Assembly (NCBI RefSeq): GCF_030440425.1
Contig: NZ_CP098023.1
Span: 2,345,501 to 2,409,500 of the forward strand
Direction: 5' to 3'
DNA: 64,000 nucleotides
Source: Microbulbifer sp. MI-G
Lineage (GTDB): Bacteria > Pseudomonadota > Gammaproteobacteria > Pseudomonadales > Cellvibrionaceae
Part shown: one piece after another, positions 8,139-15,182 of the stretch
Position numbering within the stretch: position 1 is the stretch's first letter
How the letters are laid out: the number at the start of each line of letters is the position of its first letter
Program-made: the position numbers and the translations under genes
Notes under the pieces: model-generated
Seen by the model: only the letters and a program-made list of their open reading frames with translations
Told to the model about the DNA's origin: nothing
Database searches by the model: none

Positions 8139-8933
8139 TCATTTTACGACAGACTTACGGTTTCGATCGCTTATTTGGCCAGCACCGGACTCTGATAATT
8201 TTGTAAGTAGTACATCTCTCCCGTTTTCCATTGACCACTGCATTTCAGCATCAGTAATAACAGTGGCAATAAGTATATCCATTTTACCATTTGGAAGAGA
8301 TAAACCTGCTGGAAGTGGTTTATTCGCTTTGGCAATTAATACATTTATAGATTCAGACTCGCCAACTTGAATATCCTGTACAGTTAAGCCGTTATATTCC
8401 TCGACTCGTTCGAGAATACCTGCATCATTCAAAATTTCGGCATTAACTGTCCATTGCATAAACCAAAGCGGCCACTCGGCATTTTCTTTAGCTATGATAA
8501 TCATTTCATATCCATAGCCAGCTGCTCCATCTGGACTTTGTGCTTGTTTTTTATTTTGCAATGATCCCGAGTATTTACTAGTCTGACCTTGATCATCCAC
8601 CTCTATCTTGTAGTCTTCCATTACGGTAGACGCAGGCATATCTGGGTTGCTCATTCCGAAAGTTGTATAAGCCCATAATCCTTTACCGAGTTTGTCGGCA
8701 GGCATTACAAATAGGCCGCCTCCAGGCCAAACCCCTGTCATATTCCCCATTTTCAAAATATCGTCCGGAAATGTACCGATATGCTTTTCATAGTAAGCAG
8801 TTCTTTCATCGTAAACTTTCTGCCAAAACTCTTCTGAATCCACTTCAGTCGATGCGCTTGATGCAACTGCTGTCTCTTCCGCAGCAAAGGGCAAAACACT
8901 TAGAATTTTTCTTAATTTCATTTTCATACTCAA
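8139..8933 (-). CDS. SUFU-like cassette protein (264 aa)
   Basis: The central part resembles Suppressor-of-Fused domain proteins, which in bacteria often act as immunity proteins beside polymorphic toxins. Visible hallmarks are PGGGLFVMPADKLGKGLWAY, TTFGMSNPDMPAS, and WPLWFMQWTVNAEIL. No toxin gene is adjacent. Residues 1-30 (MKMKLRKILSVLPFAAEETAVASS) are basic then hydrophobic and may be a weak signal sequence. Start is the ATG at 8933, with ATGs three and six bases on as alternatives. It is followed by the intron fragment instead of an attC. The family assignment is by motif memory only. Confidence 0.5.
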   Translation of the reverse strand: MSMKMKLRKILSVLPFAAEETAVASSASTEVDSEEFWQKVYDERTAYYEKHIGTFPDDILKMGNMTGVWPGGGLFVMPADKLGKGLWAYTTFGMSNPDMPASTVMEDYKIEVDDQGQTSKYSGSLQNKKQAQSPDGAAGYGYEMIIIAKENAEWPLWFMQWTVNAEILNDAGILERVEEYNGLTVQDIQVGESESINVLIAKANKPLPAGLSLPNGKMDILIATVITDAEMQWSMENGRDVLLTKLSESGAGQISDRNRKSVVK

Positions 8934-8944
8934 TCTCTTGATTT

Positions 8945-9008
8945 GGAACTAATGTCCAGCACAAGTGTGCCGTTTTCGGCGACTATTGCTCCTTTTTGCT
9001 GGCTTACG
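8945..9008 (-). other. attC-like site behind the 9004-9531 gene
   Basis: An approximately 64-bp inverted repeat with arms CCAGCA / TGCTGG, an inner hairpin GCCGAAAACGGC and outer boxes CGTAAG and ATTAGTTCC (minus-strand reading). The R boxes deviate from consensus, so it is a degenerate attC candidate. Confidence 0.5.
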
Positions 9009-9531
9009 AACCAATGAGGCCAATATTCGATTCAGCTAGTTGTCTATATGGACAGCGCCCAAACGGTCTAGCTTCTGTTATATTACATTTTTCACTGTTT
9101 GAAGATTGAAACAATTCAACTACAAGTTCATAGGGTGGAAGCACATCGATTATTTTTTTCTCTGGAGACTTAGCACTTTTATCTTCTGCACTTTTGACCC
9201 ATACGATTGCAAGTTCTTCATGTTTTTTTTTCGGCTTCCATATTATGTGAGTTTCTCCTGTCGCTTCCTTTATTTGGCACCTTGAGAATTGCGTTCCAAA
9301 AATAGGGGCGCCATTAAATAGTTGCTTAACCCCACATACATACCAATTCTTTTCAACGTCATATTTGTCTATGTTGTAACTAAGCTCAATTTTGTAGGTG
9401 CCAGAGGTATTGATGACATCGTAGGATTTAATTTCAATCGTATTCAAATTTATCGGGATGCTTGATGGTTTAACCAAACCTTCATTACAAGCAGTTAAGA
9501 TGATACAAATCAGAACCATGAAAAACTTCAC
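9004..9531 (-). CDS. Putative lipoprotein, cassette gene (175 aa)
   Basis: The N terminus MKFFMVLICIILTACNEG has a lipobox (L-T-A-C) for lipid attachment at Cys15. The mature part is mostly predicted beta strands (TIEIKSYDVINTSGTYKIELSY; ETHIIWKPKKKHEELAIVWV) with a Cys-containing tail (CNITEARPFGRCPY). Family unrecognised. It begins 20 bases from boundary-repeat copy 3, with a reasonable GGGGAAG ribosome site, so it is the first cassette of its block. Confidence 0.65.
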   Translation of the reverse strand: MKFFMVLICIILTACNEGLVKPSSIPINLNTIEIKSYDVINTSGTYKIELSYNIDKYDVEKNWYVCGVKQLFNGAPIFGTQFSRCQIKEATGETHIIWKPKKKHEELAIVWVKSAEDKSAKSPEKKIIDVLPPYELVVELFQSSNSEKCNITEARPFGRCPYRQLAESNIGLIGS

Positions 9532-9550
9532 TACTTCCCCTTACTAAACT

Positions 9551-9617
9551 AACATTTATATACTGATCACCATGGCCACTATTATCCTGATTACTGCCTC
9601 GAAATCAATTCTGCGCC
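9551..9617 (-). repeat. Cassette-boundary repeat, copy 3
   Basis: Near-identical to copies 2 and 4 with the same TTGATT-N16-GATAAT pair, ending ATAAATG|TTAGTT on the minus strand. On its right it joins a decayed endolysin tail, so in phage order it is the sequence immediately downstream of the endolysin gene. Confidence 0.75.
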
Positions 9618-9640
9618 ACTCCCTTCATACACGCTCCCCC

Positions 9641-9712
9641 TCAATAACTCCAGACAGTAGGCCGTGTACGCTCACCCGGTATAGGCTCAAGATCATCCAG
9701 ATGCAGGAATCG
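9641..9712 (-). pseudogene. Duplicated 3' tail of the phage endolysin gene
   Basis: The minus strand reads RFLHLDDLEPIPGERT then RPTVWSY and stop, aligning with the C terminus of the endolysin at 10310 (RFLHLDDLEAIPGKRD then GPTIWSY). Only the last 23 codons are present. Immediately to its right comes the foreign lipoprotein gene 9731-10198, so this is a left-over phage segment bounding an inserted gene. Confidence 0.75.
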
Positions 9713-9730
9713 ACTAATATCATGCTAAAT

Positions 9731-10198
9731 TTATTTTTCAACCCGGCCAATTAATTTAGTCTCACTTAGAATGGGCATGGCTATATCAGGCCCAACATCA
9801 ACTAGAATTGATTGAGAGTACATTATATTATTGTGGCCCACCCTCAAACCACCACCTGTAAGCCGCTCACTATATAGCAAATATTTAGTTTCACCCTCTT
9901 CAATTGTTATAGGCATTTCAGCTAGGTTGCCACCACCAAATATCTGTGCTGTCACCACATATTCACCCGGTACAACACTAATAGAAAAATGGCCTTTAAA
10001 TTTCAGAGATCCAATTTCTAAGCTATTTATTTTTATTGAAGGTGGTATTTTTGCTTGCCTTATGGAGCTTTCTTGATCAGTATAAACATAGATTAATGCT
10101 TTTCCTTTCGAAGGAAGCTCAGGAGAAAAAACAGGACCTGTAGCAGTACATCCAATTAAAGCCCAAGTCAATAGAAAAAATATTATCTTTTTCAACAT
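9731..10198 (-). CDS. DUF2846-like lipoprotein, cassette/moron gene (155 aa)
   Basis: The signal sequence MLKKIIFFLLTWALIGC has a lipobox ending at Cys17. The mature domain (GKALIYVYTDQESSIRQAKIPPSIKINSLEIGSL...SVVPGEYVVTAQIFG) follows the DUF2846 pattern of small periplasmic beta-sandwich lipoproteins; function unknown. The ATG at 10198 is preceded by GAGGA about nine bases away; an upstream ATG at 10219 (MMLRKWI) is possible. No attC is evident at its 3' end, which runs into the endolysin tail remnant. Boundary-repeat copy 4 lies just upstream. Confidence 0.65.
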   Translation of the reverse strand: MLKKIIFFLLTWALIGCTATGPVFSPELPSKGKALIYVYTDQESSIRQAKIPPSIKINSLEIGSLKFKGHFSISVVPGEYVVTAQIFGGGNLAEMPITIEEGETKYLLYSERLTGGGLRVGHNNIMYSQSILVDVGPDIAMPILSETKLIGRVEK

Positions 10199-10230
10199 TA
10201 TCCATTTCCTCAACATCATAAATCACAAGG

Positions 10231-10293
10231 ATTATATAGCGATCACTGTAACCACCATTATCCTGATTACTGTCTCGAAATCAATTCTGCGCC
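10231..10293 (-). repeat. Cassette-boundary repeat, copy 4, downstream of the intact endolysin
   Basis: Same promoter-like core (TTGATT-N16-GATAAT on the minus strand) as copies 2 and 3. The end differs: TATATAATCC follows instead of ATAAATGTT. Because it directly follows the intact endolysin gene, this is probably the ancestral phage location of the repeat. Confidence 0.7.
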
Positions 10294-10309
10294 ACTCCCT
10301 TTATACGCC

Positions 10310-10693
10310 CTACCTTGGGTAGCTCCAGATTGTGGGCCCGTCACGCTTGCCCGGAATAGCTTCAAGGTCATCCAAGTGCAGGAATCTGCCCTTGTGTGGA
10401 CCATGCTGCTTTACGCCAATGCCGGTAAAGCCTTCCTCTATCGCTATCCCCAGCAGCTCATAGGCTCGCCCACCAGAAACTGGCACATCCACAGCCTGCC
10501 CGGTAGTGTGTGTCATGGTGGAGCCGATACTGGTGCAGTGGGCCCGGCAGCGGTAACCAGAGGTGATCACCATCGGCTTGTTGAAGCGCTCCCTCACCCT
10601 GATCAATCGGCCCAACGTGTCATCCGAGAAGTGGAGTTTCCCGCAACAACGGCAGGACAGCTCCGCTTTCGAGAAGTAGGCGTTTTCAAACAT
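10310..10693 (-). CDS. Phage endolysin-type M15 peptidase (127 aa)
   Basis: A zinc-dependent D-Ala-D-Ala carboxypeptidase/endopeptidase of the peptidase M15A family. Phages use these to open peptidoglycan at lysis. Family motifs are SGYRC at about residue 50, the zinc-ligand region HTTGQAVDV at about 65-73, and HLDDL at about 107. N-terminal CRCCGKLHFSDD fits the usual M15A phage start. The ATG at 10693 is chosen because the longer frame reads through an intrinsic terminator. The gene stands alone among cassette genes; no holin is seen beside it. A tail copy lies at 9641. Confidence 0.85.
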   Translation of the reverse strand: MFENAYFSKAELSCRCCGKLHFSDDTLGRLIRVRERFNKPMVITSGYRCRAHCTSIGSTMTHTTGQAVDVPVSGGRAYELLGIAIEEGFTGIGVKQHGPHKGRFLHLDDLEAIPGKRDGPTIWSYPR

Positions 10694-10708
10694 GGGATTA
10701 CCAGATAC

Positions 10709-10731
10709 AAAAAAGCCCGCACGGGGCAAGC
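10709..10731 (-). terminator. Intrinsic terminator upstream of the endolysin gene
   Basis: The minus strand reads GCCCCGTGCGGGC followed by T6. It lies 16 bases before the endolysin start and would end transcripts arriving from the cassette genes on the right, or serve as an antitermination target. Confidence 0.65.
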
Positions 10732-10765
10732 TAAGGTTGAATTCTAAAGGTTCGATATCTGAATT

Positions 10766-10884
10766 GTTAATAACAATTAGCCAGCAATACTATTGAAAAA
10801 ATCAATAATACCTTGTTTTCGCAAAAATGGACGCAAAACGCTCATGCAAAAATGTACAAAGAGGGACATCAACTACAGAAACTA
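10766..10884 (-). other. Possible long attC-like site behind the 10886-11239 gene
   Basis: The interval runs from TATAAC (beside the gene's stop) to GTTAATAAC at the left, about 119 bp. It contains the hairpin TATTATTGA / TCAATAGTA and a TTTTTGC-rich core resembling the site at 833-992. It could be a VCR-like attC; pairing of the outer boxes is weak. Confidence 0.35.
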
Positions 10885-10885
10885 G

Positions 10886-11239
10886 TTATACTTTTGCCTC
10901 TAAAATTCCTCGGACAATCTCTTGCGAGAGTGTCACAGGAACTATACTTACTCCCAGTATAAAAAAGCGACGATACATACGAACGTTTCTGTAATTATTT
11001 GGATGATTTTGTTTTTTTATATAAATTTTTTGAGCCCACAAGAGTGATGAATGACCATGCCAGGATGCAATGCCATCCCTCAAACAATTCTGAAAATTTC
11101 TAAATTCCTCATCAGAAAACTTAATGGTATACCACGTCTTTTGAAAAGAAATAGCAAAATTGTAACTTACATCGATTTTCACCTGTATTTCATTTGATCG
11201 ATTCCGAATTATTTCAAGGCCTACACCAGCATCTTTCAT
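10886..11239 (-). CDS. Hypothetical cassette protein (117 aa)
   Basis: Unrecognised. It has no signal peptide. The N-terminal half looks like beta strands (LEIIRNRSNEIQVKIDVSYNFAISFQKTWYTIKF), followed by a helical stretch (DEEFRNFQNCLRDGIASW) and a basic, hydrophobic C terminus (YRRFFILGVSIVPVTLSQEIV). Start ATG at 11239. Boundary-repeat copy 5 lies 28 bases upstream. Confidence 0.5.
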   Translation of the reverse strand: MKDAGVGLEIIRNRSNEIQVKIDVSYNFAISFQKTWYTIKFSDEEFRNFQNCLRDGIASWHGHSSLLWAQKIYIKKQNHPNNYRNVRMYRRFFILGVSIVPVTLSQEIVRGILEAKV

Positions 11240-11266
11240 AAAATCTGAATCCAGCTTCGTTGTGGT

Positions 11267-11302
11267 AACGAATCATATAACGATCACTAGCATTATCCAG
11301 AC
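11267..11302 (-). repeat. Cassette-boundary repeat, copy 5 (diverged)
   Basis: Minus-strand GGATAATGCTAGTGATCGTTATATGATTCG keeps the GATAAT and the GTGATCG/TATAT core of the other copies, then meets the first gene region at G|TTACC. Confidence 0.5.
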
Positions 11303-11351
11303 TCCTTCTATTCGAATAAAAACAAATACTCAGCGCAGCTATTTTCCTCAT

Positions 11352-11825
11352 CTATCTTGGCAGCAAACCAATTGAAGTATGAGCATAAGTTGACTTTCCT
11401 TTTAATTCGACAAGATCCTTAACTTGATCATAGGGGATAAGGATAGGGTTGTAATTAGGATCAACAAAGAGAGCCAAATACCAGGAATTAATTTTTAGCG
11501 GCTGAACTTTTCCACAGCTATCCTCTTTTCTAATTATAACATTAATCTTTGGCTGCGGATCCCCCCAACCATGCAACACTTTAAATTCAGTTTGTGCGCC
11601 ATAAGGATAAGATTGATAATGGTGATCAATGTATACTACAACTACTGCACGGTTCCTTGTCTCCTTTATTTTTTGAGCAAAACCTTCACCTTTAGTAGGT
11701 GGGTAGATGTAAGTGAACTCACCATCAGGTGTTACAGGTGGTATTATTTTAGGAAGAATCGGGGAGCAAGCATCAGTGGCGAGAGGAAAAAGAAAAGCAA
11801 GGAAAATAAAATATTTAATTTTCAT
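11352..11825 (-). CDS. Secreted hypothetical cassette protein (157 aa)
   Basis: MKIKYFIFLAFLFPLATDAC is a signal peptide, with LATDAC a possible weak lipobox. The mature part contains AVVVVYIDHHYQSYPYGAQTEFKVLHGWGDPQPKINVIIRKEDSCGKV and looks beta-rich. Family unrecognised. The ATG at 11825 is preferred over the upstream extension because it begins the signal sequence. Cys pairs suggest a periplasmic protein. Confidence 0.6.
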   Translation of the reverse strand: MKIKYFIFLAFLFPLATDACSPILPKIIPPVTPDGEFTYIYPPTKGEGFAQKIKETRNRAVVVVYIDHHYQSYPYGAQTEFKVLHGWGDPQPKINVIIRKEDSCGKVQPLKINSWYLALFVDPNYNPILIPYDQVKDLVELKGKSTYAHTSIGLLPR

Positions 11826-11903
11826 TATGGAATTTCCACTTAGCACACAAAGTATAAATAAGTCTGCAATTTAGCAAAAGCGCCATCGCTATATCTATAC
11901 TTT

Positions 11904-12314
11904 TCAATTGCCTCTACTTTTGGCACCCGAACTAAGCTTAGTCAGGTAAGTATCAATATAAAATATCGTTGCATTAGCTGGCTTAGAATCTATCATACCA
12001 TCCAAGAATTCTCGCTCTTCGACATTCAAATTAGAGACCACACTTTCTGGCAGAGAACTTTGAACCTCACTATATGTCTTCATGCTATCGAGTATGAATT
12101 TATCTCCCCACTCATACATTTTTTTATCCTGCCCGAGCCGAGCAAAGCCTAGAACAAGAGCTAGCGCATTGGCTTGATCTACTGAGTTTCCAGAAATTGA
12201 ATAAACTGCCGTTATCTCTATTCCTCTCTTAAATCCACGATTCTCACCTACGTAATAGGCCATAACCACTAGGGCAAGTAAGATGACTGACCTAATTATG
12301 CTCTTATATCTCAT
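11904..12314 (-). CDS. Membrane-anchored hypothetical cassette protein (136 aa)
   Basis: One N-terminal membrane helix (IIRSVILLALVVMAYYVGENRG, about residues 5-26) is followed by a helical domain of about 110 residues, predicted periplasmic (SVDQANALALVLGFARLGQDKKMYEW; NLNVEEREFLDGMIDSK). Family unrecognised. The ATG at 12314 is preferred to a TTG at 12329. Confidence 0.55.
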   Translation of the reverse strand: MRYKSIIRSVILLALVVMAYYVGENRGFKRGIEITAVYSISGNSVDQANALALVLGFARLGQDKKMYEWGDKFILDSMKTYSEVQSSLPESVVSNLNVEEREFLDGMIDSKPANATIFYIDTYLTKLSSGAKSRGN

Positions 12315-12394
12315 AGTTTGCTTTAGCAATTAATACCCGCTCATACATCTGGTAGTAAGCCTGGCAGGCTTAGCAATCAAGCTCAAATCCCACT

Positions 12395-12665
12395 CCACTC
12401 CAATCGAACTGAGTTTTATCGCACTTTAGTATACGACAGCCTTGGCATAAATCAACACCTCATTCCAATTGTATTACGAATTGCCCGTACCCAAACTACA
12501 GCCATAAAAAAGCCCCGCCGGACTAACCAGACGGGGCTTTCAAAGGGGGGTATGGTCCCGCTGCGCATACTTCGCGACAGCCTATCTGAATATAACACCT
12601 GCATGCCTGGGCTGTAGATAAATACGATTTGTACTGAAATACAGCTATGAAGCATTCTGCAATAA
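12395..12665 (-). repeat. Duplicated 3' end of the Q-like gene region, left copy
   Basis: It matches 13168-13400 imperfectly. Shared features are GGCATA.GTCAAC, the GCCCCG terminator hairpin, GCGCATACTTCGCGACAGC, and the last codons of the Q-like gene (GCATTCTGC.A.AAAAAGAAA.CTTCC). The two copies flank the gene at 12701-13042 like bookends. The rest of the 12315-12700 interval holds no gene. Confidence 0.7.
12505..12541. terminator. GCCCCG hairpin terminator, left copy
   Basis: AAAAAGCCCCG...CGGGGCTTT is a strong bidirectional hairpin with a run of A on the left (T on the minus strand). It duplicates the terminator at 13252-13286 behind the Q-like gene. Confidence 0.8.
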
Positions 12666-12700
12666 AAAGAAACCTTCCCAACCCTATTAAATTTATTTCT

Positions 12701-13042
12701 TTATTTTATTACGTCAATACGCTTAATTACTGGCGCTAACCCACTAACAGCAATACAGTCAGTATCACTTGTAAATACACTTACAGTCTTCCCTGCCATA
12801 AAAGCAGCTAAAGCAATTGACAACATTGACTTACCACCTTCATTGTTAGTATCAAAAGCAAGTACGCCGGTGTCAGTTGAGCAATCATTATTTGCTGCAG
12901 AACCCCAACCAGAAGATGCCCACAGTATTGCAACTCCAGTTTCTGATACAGAAACTCGATCTAAAGTAGCACCGGAGTGCTCTTCCGCAATTGAATACTG
13001 TATCGTAAACAGCAAAGTGAACGTTATTGCAAGAGATCTCAT
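12701..13042 (-). CDS. Secreted hypothetical protein, inserted gene (113 aa)
   Basis: The signal peptide MRSLAITFTLLFTIQYSIAEE is followed by a small domain with three cysteines (NNDCSTDTG, DTDCIAV). The composition (VAILWASSGWGSAANNDC; SMLSIALAAFMAGKTVSVF) resembles small secreted beta-sandwich proteins common in Vibrio and integron arrays. Family not assigned. The gene sits between two copies of the Q-like 3' region, so it was added to the phage after the antiterminator gene. Confidence 0.6.
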   Translation of the reverse strand: MRSLAITFTLLFTIQYSIAEEHSGATLDRVSVSETGVAILWASSGWGSAANNDCSTDTGVLAFDTNNEGGKSMLSIALAAFMAGKTVSVFTSDTDCIAVSGLAPVIKRIDVIK

Positions 13043-13077
13043 AATAAACTACGAACCACCACTATTTGTCTTATTAA

Positions 13078-13103
13078 AATTTATATAGCGTCAGTCATGA
13101 CTA
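13078..13103 (-). repeat. Cassette-boundary repeat, copy 6 (short)
   Basis: Minus-strand TCATGACTGACGCTATATAAAT resembles the 3' half of the boundary repeat and lies upstream of the 12701-13042 gene. The remaining interval 13104-13389 contains the right copy of the duplicated Q-like 3' region and no gene. Confidence 0.4.
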
Positions 13104-13167
13104 TTTGGGCCGGAAGTAAATCTAGCCGTCCCTACAAGAACACTATGTCCCCATCCAAAACTTGCCC

Positions 13168-13400
13168 TACTGGCACTAATTGCATTGCAGTATACAATGG
13201 GCTTGGCATAGGTCAACGCCCTACTTAATCAGGTCCCTGAGCTATAAATACAAAAAAGCCCCGCCGGCTTTACCAGACGGGGCTTTCAAAGGGGGTATGG
13301 TCCTGCTGCGCATACTTCGCGACAGCTTATACAAAGTTAACCCATATGGACGTATGGTGTCAATACATACAGCCTGTTTTTAAATACAGTTATGCGGCAT
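13168..13400 (-). repeat. 3' end of the Q-like gene region, right (original) copy
   Basis: This copy is contiguous with the full-length Q-like gene and so is probably the original. It carries the terminator at 13252-13286 and the sequence GCGCATACTTCGCGACAGC. The left copy at 12395-12665 retains only the last codons of the gene. Confidence 0.7.
13252..13286. terminator. GCCCCG hairpin terminator behind the Q-like gene
   Basis: AAAAAAGCCCCG...CGGGGCTTT, about 100 bp beyond the Q-like stop. By analogy with lambdoid phages this could be the tR'-type terminator overcome by the antiterminator. That role is inference. Confidence 0.75.
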
Positions 13401-13779
13401 TCTGCGACAAAAAGAAAGCTTCCACCGTCGCCTCAACAATTTGACACATTTTTTCAACCCACGGCTTTGACCTTTTGATCTTCCTGGCCACATCCTGCAT
13501 TTCCCACCGGTAGTAATACCGCAACCAAAAAACCATCCTCTCCAGCGCAGCCTTCTCCTTATCCTGGCGCCTGGCAATCACATTCAGGTAAGCTAGTACT
13601 GCAGCATCCGTGAGGGCTGCCCTGTCGTAATCTATCGGGTCCGGGCTCTCCCTGCGCCCTGATAACATCCTTCGGCCAAATGCCGCCATACGGGGCCAGC
13701 TCACTGAGTCCCCCGCACGTTCAGGATAGGCCCTGGACCACTCCCACAAGCGCTCGCGAATGCTGATTTCATTGACCAT
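13390..13779 (-). CDS. Q-like phage antitermination protein (129 aa)
   Basis: It resembles the small antiterminator Q family. An N-terminal MVNEISIRERLWEWSRAYPERAGDSVSWP is followed by a C-terminal sigma-like helix-turn-helix (LRYYYRWEMQDVARKIKRSKPWVEKMCQIVEATVEAFFLSQ, about residues 85-127). Such proteins bind near the late promoter and let RNA polymerase read through terminators into lysis and structural genes. The position behind dnaB and before a strong terminator fits. The stop codon lies in the duplicated block. Confidence 0.6.
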   Translation of the reverse strand: MVNEISIRERLWEWSRAYPERAGDSVSWPRMAAFGRRMLSGRRESPDPIDYDRAALTDAAVLAYLNVIARRQDKEKAALERMVFWLRYYYRWEMQDVARKIKRSKPWVEKMCQIVEATVEAFFLSQNAA

Positions 13780-13796
13780 CTTTTCCCCTATCTCGA

Positions 13797-15182
13797 TTAA
13801 CCAACAAATTGCCGGAATCTCTTAGACGGCTCAGCCTGGTGTACCTCCGCCGTCCATACATCCATGCGGAACTGGTTGAGCTTGGCTTTGAGGTTGTCGA
13901 TGCCCGGTTCTCCACGGCGGTGCTTTGCGGTGATCACTTCCACCAGTCCGGGGTTTAGTGAATCGGGATTGTCTTTGTCCTCCCGGTACAGCAGGGTCAC
14001 TATGTCGGCGTCCTGCTCAATAGAGCCGGAATCCCGTAGCTGGGATATATTGGGTCGGCCACCCTTGGATGCTTCACGGTTGAACTGGCACAGTGCCAGC
14101 ACCGGTATATCCAGCTCCTTGGCCAATGCCTTGAGCCCGGCAGAGACGCAGGCCACTTCCCTCTCCCGGCTCAGGCCATCTCCACGCACCTGCTGCAGAT
14201 AATCCACCACGATCAATGACAACGGGCTCTTGCGGTGTTCACGGCGAGCACGGCTGGCAATCTGATTCATATGCAGCGCACCCTGGTCATCCACCCCCAT
14301 GTCTATGCCCTTGAGTTTGCTTACCGCATAGGTCAGGCCCTGGCTGTGCTGTGCGTAGAAGCCTTTGCGGTCATCTGAGTTGTCAGAGTCGGCAAGACCT
14401 ACAGGGATGCGTCCAACCATGCCCACCAGTCGACGGTAAAGTTCCCGGCGACTCATTTCCAGAGAGAAGACCAGGGCGCGGTTGCCATTGAGCGCATTGT
14501 GCGCAGCCACCTGCATGGCAAACACGGTTTTACCAGTTCCAGTGGTACCAGCGAGGACTACCAGCTCCCCACCACGCAATCCCTTCCAGCGGCGATCTAT
14601 GCAATCCCAGCCCGTGTGTACCCGCTTGATCTGGTCACCGGTCTCCAGGCGGTTCCAATCCTGCAGAACCTCCCTGGCTGCCCCGTCCAGATCTTGAGGG
14701 CCTGTACCGGTATCGCGAGCACGCTCCAGATCAGACAGGCTGGTTTGGTGTGCGCTGATAATTTCCTTCAACGGGCGAACAGGTGCGGCGTATACGGCCT
14801 TGCCAGCCTCATCCAGTGCGGCCAAGAACTTGCGACGGTTTGCGTGGTCAGCGGCAATGTGGGCATAGGTTCGTACATTCGATGCCCCCGGAGTCTGCTC
14901 ACACAGTTCAGCCAGGTAAGCAACGCCTCCGGCAGCTCTCAGCTTTTTGGTGCGGTTCAGCTCCTCACCCACAGTAAACGCGTCCACTGGCTGGGAGTTC
15001 TCTGCCAGGGATTTGATGGCTGTGGCAATGGTGCGGTGTGGTGCAGTTATAAAATCCGCCCGGCCTACAATCTCGAATACGTCCTCGATGGCGGAGGGGT
15101 TGATCAGGAGTCCACCAAGCACCATCTGCTCTGCAGCGATCAAGGTGTTCTGTTCGCCCCTGTTCAGGGCCTTGACCATCAT
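13797..15182 (-). CDS. dnaB: Replicative DNA helicase, DnaB family (461 aa)
   Basis: A phage-encoded hexameric 5'-3' helicase. The N-terminal DnaB domain (IAAEQMVLGGLLINPSAIEDVFEIVGRADF, about residues 15-45) is followed by the RecA-like core with Walker A LAGTTGTGKT (about 210-219) and Walker B LIVVDYLQQV (about 325). LCQFNREASKG and SIEQDADIVTLLYRE are DnaB signatures. The ATG at 15182 overlaps the stop of the upstream replication protein (ATGATG/TGA) and has an AGGGAG ribosome site, so it is preferred over the longer frame. It probably works with the upstream initiator at the phage origin. Confidence 0.92.
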   Translation of the reverse strand: MMVKALNRGEQNTLIAAEQMVLGGLLINPSAIEDVFEIVGRADFITAPHRTIATAIKSLAENSQPVDAFTVGEELNRTKKLRAAGGVAYLAELCEQTPGASNVRTYAHIAADHANRRKFLAALDEAGKAVYAAPVRPLKEIISAHQTSLSDLERARDTGTGPQDLDGAAREVLQDWNRLETGDQIKRVHTGWDCIDRRWKGLRGGELVVLAGTTGTGKTVFAMQVAAHNALNGNRALVFSLEMSRRELYRRLVGMVGRIPVGLADSDNSDDRKGFYAQHSQGLTYAVSKLKGIDMGVDDQGALHMNQIASRARREHRKSPLSLIVVDYLQQVRGDGLSREREVACVSAGLKALAKELDIPVLALCQFNREASKGGRPNISQLRDSGSIEQDADIVTLLYREDKDNPDSLNPGLVEVITAKHRRGEPGIDNLKAKLNQFRMDVWTAEVHQAEPSKRFRQFVG

